Positions 42,602 to 47,236 of a stretch of 47,236 bases of DNA are shown here, one piece after another. Position 1 is the stretch's first letter, and every line of letters starts with the position of its first letter. The notes under the pieces were generated by a model. That model saw only the letters and a list, made by a program, of their open reading frames with translations, was not told the origin of the DNA and ran no database searches. The position numbers were made by a program, and so were the translations under genes. The stretch is from DASZBR01 sp033763845 (lineage in GTDB: Bacteria; Pseudomonadota; Gammaproteobacteria; DASZBR01), in NCBI GenBank assembly GCA_033763845.1, contig JANRJR010000006.1, forward strand, positions 1 through 47,236. The letters are read 5' to 3'.

Positions 42602-43759
42602 TCAGGATGACAACAGTGACTCATACACCGCCGCCCTAAATTCATTCGTCATTTCAACTTTGTAATCCGGTGGAAAAAGTTGCGCCATAAAAATACCAAT
42701 TAATCCTGCTTTGGGATCAATAAAAAATTGCGTGTGCGCTGCACCACCCCAACCGTACGTTCCGTCATTTCCACTCACCGGCGATCCCGGTAATTTTATG
42801 CCAAACACTAATCCCATACCTGTATTGTCAGGAACAAACGGACTCGGTGCCAACATATGTGTATTCACGCTTGGCAATAAACGATTTGTCGTCATTAATT
42901 CAACGGTACTGGATTTTAATAATGGCTTTTTATTTAATAACATCACACAAAATTTTAAATAGTCCTCTGTCGTCGAAACCAAACCACCACCGCCAAAATC
43001 ACACAGCGGCGGCTTAGAAAATTGGCCTGAATGTGGATCATCAAATAAGACTAAATTATTGTCTTTTAAATAATTCGCCGAAAATCTGTCTTGCTTCTCT
43101 TTTGGTACATAAAAATCTGTATCGACCATAGCTAAGGGCTCAAAAATTTCTTTTTTGAAATATTCCCGCAGTGACATGCCAGAAATAATTTCAACGACAC
43201 GGCCAACTACATCCGTCGATAAACCATACGCCCAATGTTTTCCCGGTGAAAATAATAATGGCTGCTTCGCAATAAGCTTTACCATTTCTTCAAGCGATTG
43301 CTGAGGATTTAAGCCCTGAATATTGGCTTTTCGATAAAGTTCATCAACAACAGACGCATACATAAAATCATAGGTTATGCCTGACGTATGCGTTAACAAA
43401 TCGCCCATCGTAATTTCGCGTTCGGCTTTTTTAGTCTGATAACTTTCTACGGTACCACTGACAAATACTTCCATATGTTTAAATTCGGGTATAAATTCAG
43501 ACACGGGTGTATTTAAATTAAATTTATTTTTGTCGAATAACATCATGGCCGCCACTGCTGTAACGGGTTTAGCCATGGAATAAATTCTGAATATCGTATT
43601 GTTTTCAATGGGCAAAGACTTTTCGAGATCACGAAAACCTTTGTTTTCATAATGAATTATACTGCCTTTATGATAAACCAAGGTTTGGGTGCCCGCTAAA
43701 TCACCGGCATTAATATATTTATCACAGACATCGCTGATCTTTTTAAAATTTGAATACAT
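42602..43759 (-). CDS. Serine hydrolase, beta-lactamase/EstB family
   Basis: 385 residues from the ATG at 43759, which has AGGGGG upstream; the frame reaches 43777 through a TTG. The SxxK motif is Ser61-MA-Lys64 in FRIYSMAKPVTAV, the tyrosine motif is in HWAYGLSTDVVGRV, and YGWGGAAHTQFFIDP is near the C-terminal motif. Such class C-like enzymes act as esterases or peptidases; no signal peptide is seen, so a cytoplasmic esterase is likeliest. It overlaps the Pcm-like gene by 17 bases. Confidence 0.9.
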   Translation of the reverse strand: MYSNFKKISDVCDKYINAGDLAGTQTLVYHKGSIIHYENKGFRDLEKSLPIENNTIFRIYSMAKPVTAVAAMMLFDKNKFNLNTPVSEFIPEFKHMEVFVSGTVESYQTKKAEREITMGDLLTHTSGITYDFMYASVVDELYRKANIQGLNPQQSLEEMVKLIAKQPLLFSPGKHWAYGLSTDVVGRVVEIISGMSLREYFKKEIFEPLAMVDTDFYVPKEKQDRFSANYLKDNNLVLFDDPHSGQFSKPPLCDFGGGGLVSTTEDYLKFCVMLLNKKPLLKSSTVELMTTNRLLPSVNTHMLAPSPFVPDNTGMGLVFGIKLPGSPVSGNDGTYGWGGAAHTQFFIDPKAGLIGIFMAQLFPPDYKVEMTNEFRAAVYESLLSS

Positions 43760-44381
43760 TAGGCTTACCCCCTTCAATTACCACTGGTACCCACGTCTCA
43801 AATAATTTTTCTGTTTTATGATGAGATATAATTGCCGCTTCTACTAACGGCTTATCACCAATAAAAATAAACAATCTGCCCTGCTCAGATAATTGATGCA
43901 TCAAATGTTTAGGAATTTCTAAAACAGAAGATGTCACAACAATCACATCATAATGCGTATTTTTTTTGTAACCCAACATGCCATCGGCTACTTGAACGGT
44001 CACGTTATGAATATTTAATTCAGCTAATTTTCGTGCGGCTGTTTCAGTAAAATCTTCAAAAACATCAATAGTATCAACATGCTTTGCTTTATGAGCCAAC
44101 AATGCCGTAAAAAATCCACTGCCCGTCCCAATTTCTAAAACCCTTTCATGCGATTGAATATTTAACGCGTCCAAAATTCTCGCCTCTTCTTTCGGAGACA
44201 GCATCACTTGATCGTGCCCCAAGGGGATTTGCGTATCAGAAAACGCCAAACCTGCAAAACGGTGCGGAACAAAATGCTCTCGCGGCACTTCATTGAATAA
44301 ATCTAAAATATTGTCATCCAACACACCCCAAGCGCGGCATTGTTGCTTAATCATGTTGATTCGAGCGGTCTGATTTGTCAT
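43743..44381 (-). CDS. Protein-L-isoaspartate O-methyltransferase-like
   Basis: 212 residues. EVPREHFVPHRFAGLAFSDTQIPLG, with MLSPKEEARILDAL, is the Pcm N-terminal signature, and the SAM-binding motif is VLEIGTGSGFFTALLA. The enzyme repairs isoaspartate in aged proteins. In the canonical enzyme the loop after QIPLG contains a conserved Ser/Pro pattern, here GHDQVMLSPK, so the substrate could differ. It is the first of three overlapping or abutting minus-strand genes, 66 bases from the divergent transporter gene. Confidence 0.85.
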   Translation of the reverse strand: MTNQTARINMIKQQCRAWGVLDDNILDLFNEVPREHFVPHRFAGLAFSDTQIPLGHDQVMLSPKEEARILDALNIQSHERVLEIGTGSGFFTALLAHKAKHVDTIDVFEDFTETAARKLAELNIHNVTVQVADGMLGYKKNTHYDVIVVTSSVLEIPKHLMHQLSEQGRLFIFIGDKPLVEAAIISHHKTEKLFETWVPVVIEGGKPNVFKF

Positions 44382-44447
44382 AGATCTGATGCCTTCTGTT
44401 CAAAAAAGCTATAAAATGGCTCACATTTTTTATCACGAGATTTTATT

Positions 44448-45404
44448 ATGGCACACGCACATCATCACGACCACGATCATAACCATCACCATGATCACGA
44501 CCATTCTCATGGTCATCATCACCATCATGGCAATATTTCCAATCAAAAGGCTTTCTTTTTTGCCACGACGGTAAATTTAGCTTTTGTTATCATTGAAGCT
44601 GTGTATGCGATACTAGCAAACTCCATGAGCCTGCTTGCGGATGCTGGCCACAACTTGGGCGATGTTGTAGGACTAGTATTTGCCTGGTTTGCCAATTATT
44701 TGCTCACCAAACCTGCATCTAAGCGTTATAGCTATGGTTATAAAAAAACAACGGTATTAGCTGCTATGAGTAACGCGCTGTTGTTAGTTTTAGCGACAGG
44801 CATCATTGGCTACGAATCTATCTTGCGTTTACTCCATCCTGTCAGTATTCATGAAAATATTATTATGGTCGTCGCAGGACTGGGTATTTTAATTAATGGC
44901 GGAACAGCTTTATTATTTATTAAAAATGCCGATGATGATCTCAATATTAAAGGCGCATTTATCCATTTGGCCAGCGATGCCATATTATCTTTAGGCGTTG
45001 TCATTACAGGTGCGATTGTTTTATTTACAGGATGGTTATGGCTAGATCCACTCGTTGGTTTAGCCTTAGCAGTAACCATATTAATTGGCAGCTGGAATTT
45101 AATGAAAGATTCCATTAATTTAATTATTGATGCCGTCCCGCGCAAAATTAATCAAGATAAAGTTCAAGACTATTTATCCAAAATTAAAGGTGTTAGCGCT
45201 GTTCATGATTTACACATTTGGGCATTGAGCACACAAGAAACAGCGTTGACAGCGCATTTAGTTTGCCCAGAAAGAGAATTTACTGATCATGACCATCATG
45301 TGATTAATGACTATTTAAAATCCCATTTCAAAATTGCGCATGTGACGTTACAAATTGAGCGTGGAAGTATGGAGCATCCGTGTGGGCAAGTGGAGAAGTG
45401 TTAA
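44448..45404 (+). CDS. Cation diffusion facilitator, zinc-type exporter
   Basis: 318 residues. The first 28 residues are extremely histidine/aspartate-rich, a likely metal-binding tail. Six transmembrane segments follow. The two metal-site motifs are HNLGD in ADAGHNLGDVVGL (helix 2) and HLASD in FIHLASDAILSLGV (helix 5), giving a His/Asp pattern typical of zinc. The cytoplasmic C-terminal domain has HDLHIWALSTQE. It uses the proton gradient to export zinc or similar metals. It converges on glmS with one base between stops. Confidence 0.93.
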   Translation: MAHAHHHDHDHNHHHDHDHSHGHHHHHGNISNQKAFFFATTVNLAFVIIEAVYAILANSMSLLADAGHNLGDVVGLVFAWFANYLLTKPASKRYSYGYKKTTVLAAMSNALLLVLATGIIGYESILRLLHPVSIHENIIMVVAGLGILINGGTALLFIKNADDDLNIKGAFIHLASDAILSLGVVITGAIVLFTGWLWLDPLVGLALAVTILIGSWNLMKDSINLIIDAVPRKINQDKVQDYLSKIKGVSAVHDLHIWALSTQETALTAHLVCPEREFTDHDHHVINDYLKSHFKIAHVTLQIERGSMEHPCGQVEKC

Positions 45405-45405
45405 G

Positions 45406-47236
45406 TTACTCCACCGTCACCGATTTTGCTAAATTTCTCGGCTGATCGACATCAGTACCTTTTAATACAGCAACATGATATGCCAACAATTGTAACGGAA
45501 TGGTATATAAAACCGGCGCTAAATACGGATCACTTTCGGGCATCACAAAAATATCTGCATGATCCATTTTAGAAATTTTAGACGCGCTGTCTGCAAAAAT
45601 AATCAACGGCGCACCACGCGAATGAATTTCTTGAATATTTGATTTTAATTTTTCCAGCAACCTATCATTAGGTGCTAACACAATCACCGGCATATCTTTA
45701 TCCAATAACGCCAACGGCCCATGTTTTAATTCACCACCCGGATAACCTTCTGCGTGAATATAGGAAATTTCTTTTAATTTTAATGCGCCTTCCAATGCAA
45801 TGGGATATTGCGTTCCGCGACCAATAAACAAGGCATGTGCTTTATCATCAAACAACTCAGCCAGTTTTTGAATTTTGCTGTCGAGCGCTAAACACTCTTC
45901 CACTTTCTTAGGAATTTTGCGCAACTGATCCAACAATTCCAGTTCTGTGGCTTCATCAATATTTTTACGTAATTTTGCCAAAATTAAAGTCAGCATCCAC
46001 AAACAAATTAACTGACTGGTAAATGCTTTCGTCGATGCCACACCAATTTCTGGGCCCGCATGCATTAACAACGATAAATCGGCATTACGCATCAAGCTGC
46101 TTTCGGGAACATTACAAATGGTTAATGTTGAATATCCTAACGATTTTGCGGCTTTTTGTGCTGCCAAGGTATCTGCTGTTTCGCCTGATTGCGACAACGT
46201 CAAAAATAACGTCTTTTCTTGAACAACGGGTGTGCGATATCGCCATTCGCTTGCGACTTCCACATTGCACGGAATACCTGCGACTTCTTCTAACCAATAT
46301 TTCGCCACTAATCCTGCATGATAGCTAGTACCACATGCGGTAATTTGGATTGCATTTATGTCTGAAAGAATTTTCTGTGCGTTTACACCAAAAATTTCTG
46401 GCGAAATCCCGTGTCGACCCAAACGACCTTCTAAAGTAGTAGAGATAGCTTCGGGTTGTTCAAAGATTTCTTTTAGCATGTAATGACGGTATTGTCCGCG
46501 CTCTGCAACATCGTGTGCCAAATCCAACGTTTTTGTTTTGCGTGATGTCTCTTTGCCTTTTTCGTCATAAATAATAACTTTATTACGCGTGATAGATGCA
46601 ACATCGCCCTCTTCTAAATAAATAAATTTTTGTGCGACGGGCAATAACGCTAAATGATCAGACGCCAAAAAATTCTCGCCGATGCCTAAACCAATGATTA
46701 AGGGACTACCCGATCGTACGGCAATTAATTGGTCAGGATGTTGTGCATCTATAATAGCTAAAGCATATGCGCCTTCTAATTGCGAAGCTGTTTTTATTAC
46801 CGCTTTGACAAATTCTTTTTCCGTTTTTAATTCGTGGTGCAATAAGTGCGCAACAATTTCAGTATCCGTTTCAGAATCAAATTTATAGCCGAGATCTAGT
46901 AGTGTTTCGCGTAATTCTTCGTGATTTTCAATAATGCCATTGTGAACCACGGCGATATTTCCATGAGAGAACATAGGATGAGCATTATCTTCACTGGGTT
47001 TTCCGTGTGTCGCCCAACGCGTGTGACCAATACCCGTTTGACCCAATAACGGTTTGGCTTCGAGTGCAGCAGCTAATTCTTTGACTTTACCAACGGCGCG
47101 TTCACGAACTAATTTTCCATCCTGGCTCATCACCGCAATACCCGCAGAATCATAGCCTCGATACTCGAGTCGTTTGAGCCCTTCTAATAAGATGGGAGCT
47201 ACATCACGTTGCGCGACTGCGCCGACAATTCCACAC
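45406..47236 (-). CDS. glmS: Glucosamine-6-phosphate synthase (5' end cut by two bases)
   Basis: 609 residues visible after the start Met, which lacks only its first two bases outside the window. The sequence begins CGIVGAVAQRDV, with Cys1 of the mature glutamine amidotransferase as nucleophile. GYDSAGIAV and HTRWATHGKPSEDNAHP complete the glutaminase domain, followed by two SIS domains with TACGTSYHAG, TLSQSGETADTL, HGPLALLD, and the universal end LAKSVTVE. It makes glucosamine-6-phosphate from fructose-6-phosphate and glutamine for cell-wall and lipid A synthesis. No glmS ribozyme is expected or visible in this group. Confidence 0.97.
   Translation of the reverse strand, partial: CGIVGAVAQRDVAPILLEGLKRLEYRGYDSAGIAVMSQDGKLVRERAVGKVKELAAALEAKPLLGQTGIGHTRWATHGKPSEDNAHPMFSHGNIAVVHNGIIENHEELRETLLDLGYKFDSETDTEIVAHLLHHELKTEKEFVKAVIKTASQLEGAYALAIIDAQHPDQLIAVRSGSPLIIGLGIGENFLASDHLALLPVAQKFIYLEEGDVASITRNKVIIYDEKGKETSRKTKTLDLAHDVAERGQYRHYMLKEIFEQPEAISTTLEGRLGRHGISPEIFGVNAQKILSDINAIQITACGTSYHAGLVAKYWLEEVAGIPCNVEVASEWRYRTPVVQEKTLFLTLSQSGETADTLAAQKAAKSLGYSTLTICNVPESSLMRNADLSLLMHAGPEIGVASTKAFTSQLICLWMLTLILAKLRKNIDEATELELLDQLRKIPKKVEECLALDSKIQKLAELFDDKAHALFIGRGTQYPIALEGALKLKEISYIHAEGYPGGELKHGPLALLDKDMPVIVLAPNDRLLEKLKSNIQEIHSRGAPLIIFADSASKISKMDHADIFVMPESDPYLAPVLYTIPLQLLAYHVAVLKGTDVDQPRNLAKSVTVE

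Noticed and set aside
44389..44574. A 61-codon frame upstream of the metal exporter.
   Set aside because: Most of it is a frame-shifted reading of the His-rich tail; no ribosome-binding site or protein pattern.
45406..47236. Possible glmS ribozyme or riboswitches before tkt, accB, bioY or topA.
   Set aside because: The glmS 5' region is outside the window, and the other leaders are too short to hold a riboswitch; nothing resembling one was seen.

Overview
The window is 47 kb of dense, AT-rich bacterial chromosome with no rRNA or tRNA gene that I can see. Gene families and order (accB-accC-prmA-fis, hisGDCBHAFI, LpxL-type acyltransferase, LipB, EngB, DprA, TopA, GlmS) point to a gammaproteobacterium. 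A DotU/IcmH-family secretion protein, a VirB1-like transglycosylase and several large proteins without recognisable families suggest the order Legionellales (Legionella/Coxiella/Berkiella-like), but that placement is inference.

Layout. 1-1413 is the 3' part of an unknown, probably membrane-associated protein. 1528-2215 is a HigB/HigA-type toxin-antitoxin pair bracketed by two near-identical 34-bp direct repeats that contain a hairpin. 2279-9816 is a plus-strand run: accB, accC, prmA, fis, dotU/icmH, an LpxL-like acyltransferase, bioY, a DUF1284 gene and transketolase. 9819-19322 is a minus-strand block headed by a TrpR-family (YerC/HisR-like) gene and followed by hisG, D, C, B, H, A, F, IE and purH. 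Every junction from the regulator to purH overlaps by 4-8 bases, and a trp-operator-like palindrome sits just upstream of the regulator. A membrane protein gene follows purH. 19419-23874 (minus) holds a penicillin acylase-family gene, a glycosyltransferase and an unknown protein with a deaminase-like HAE...CxxC signature.

23938-25734 (plus) is folD-coaX-rubredoxin. 25751-26862 (minus) is lipB plus an acetyltransferase; rdgB diverges from lipB. 27453-31022 (minus) encodes a 1189-residue helical protein of unknown function. 31159-31841 is a Phd/VapB-VapC pair. Then come an EamA transporter (minus), a TPR-methyltransferase coupled to a DsbA-like oxidoreductase (plus), a VirB1-like gene (minus), and engB, dprA, topA, a small membrane protein, an unknown 596-residue protein and a beta-class GST (plus). 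42218-44381 (minus) holds an NTF2-like protein, a serine hydrolase and a Pcm-like methyltransferase. The window ends with a CDF metal exporter (plus) converging on glmS (minus), which lacks only the first two bases of its start codon.

How genes fit together. HisH/HisF release AICAR, and PurH, translated from the end of the same operon, returns AICAR to IMP. AccB needs biotin and BioY imports it a few genes downstream. The best candidates for something new are the regulator-his-purH supraoperon with its operator, the deaminase-like protein, the palindromic repeat inserted in frame in dprA, the isolated DotU gene, and the repeat-flanked higBA cassette. No stretch longer than about 140 bases lacks a gene.
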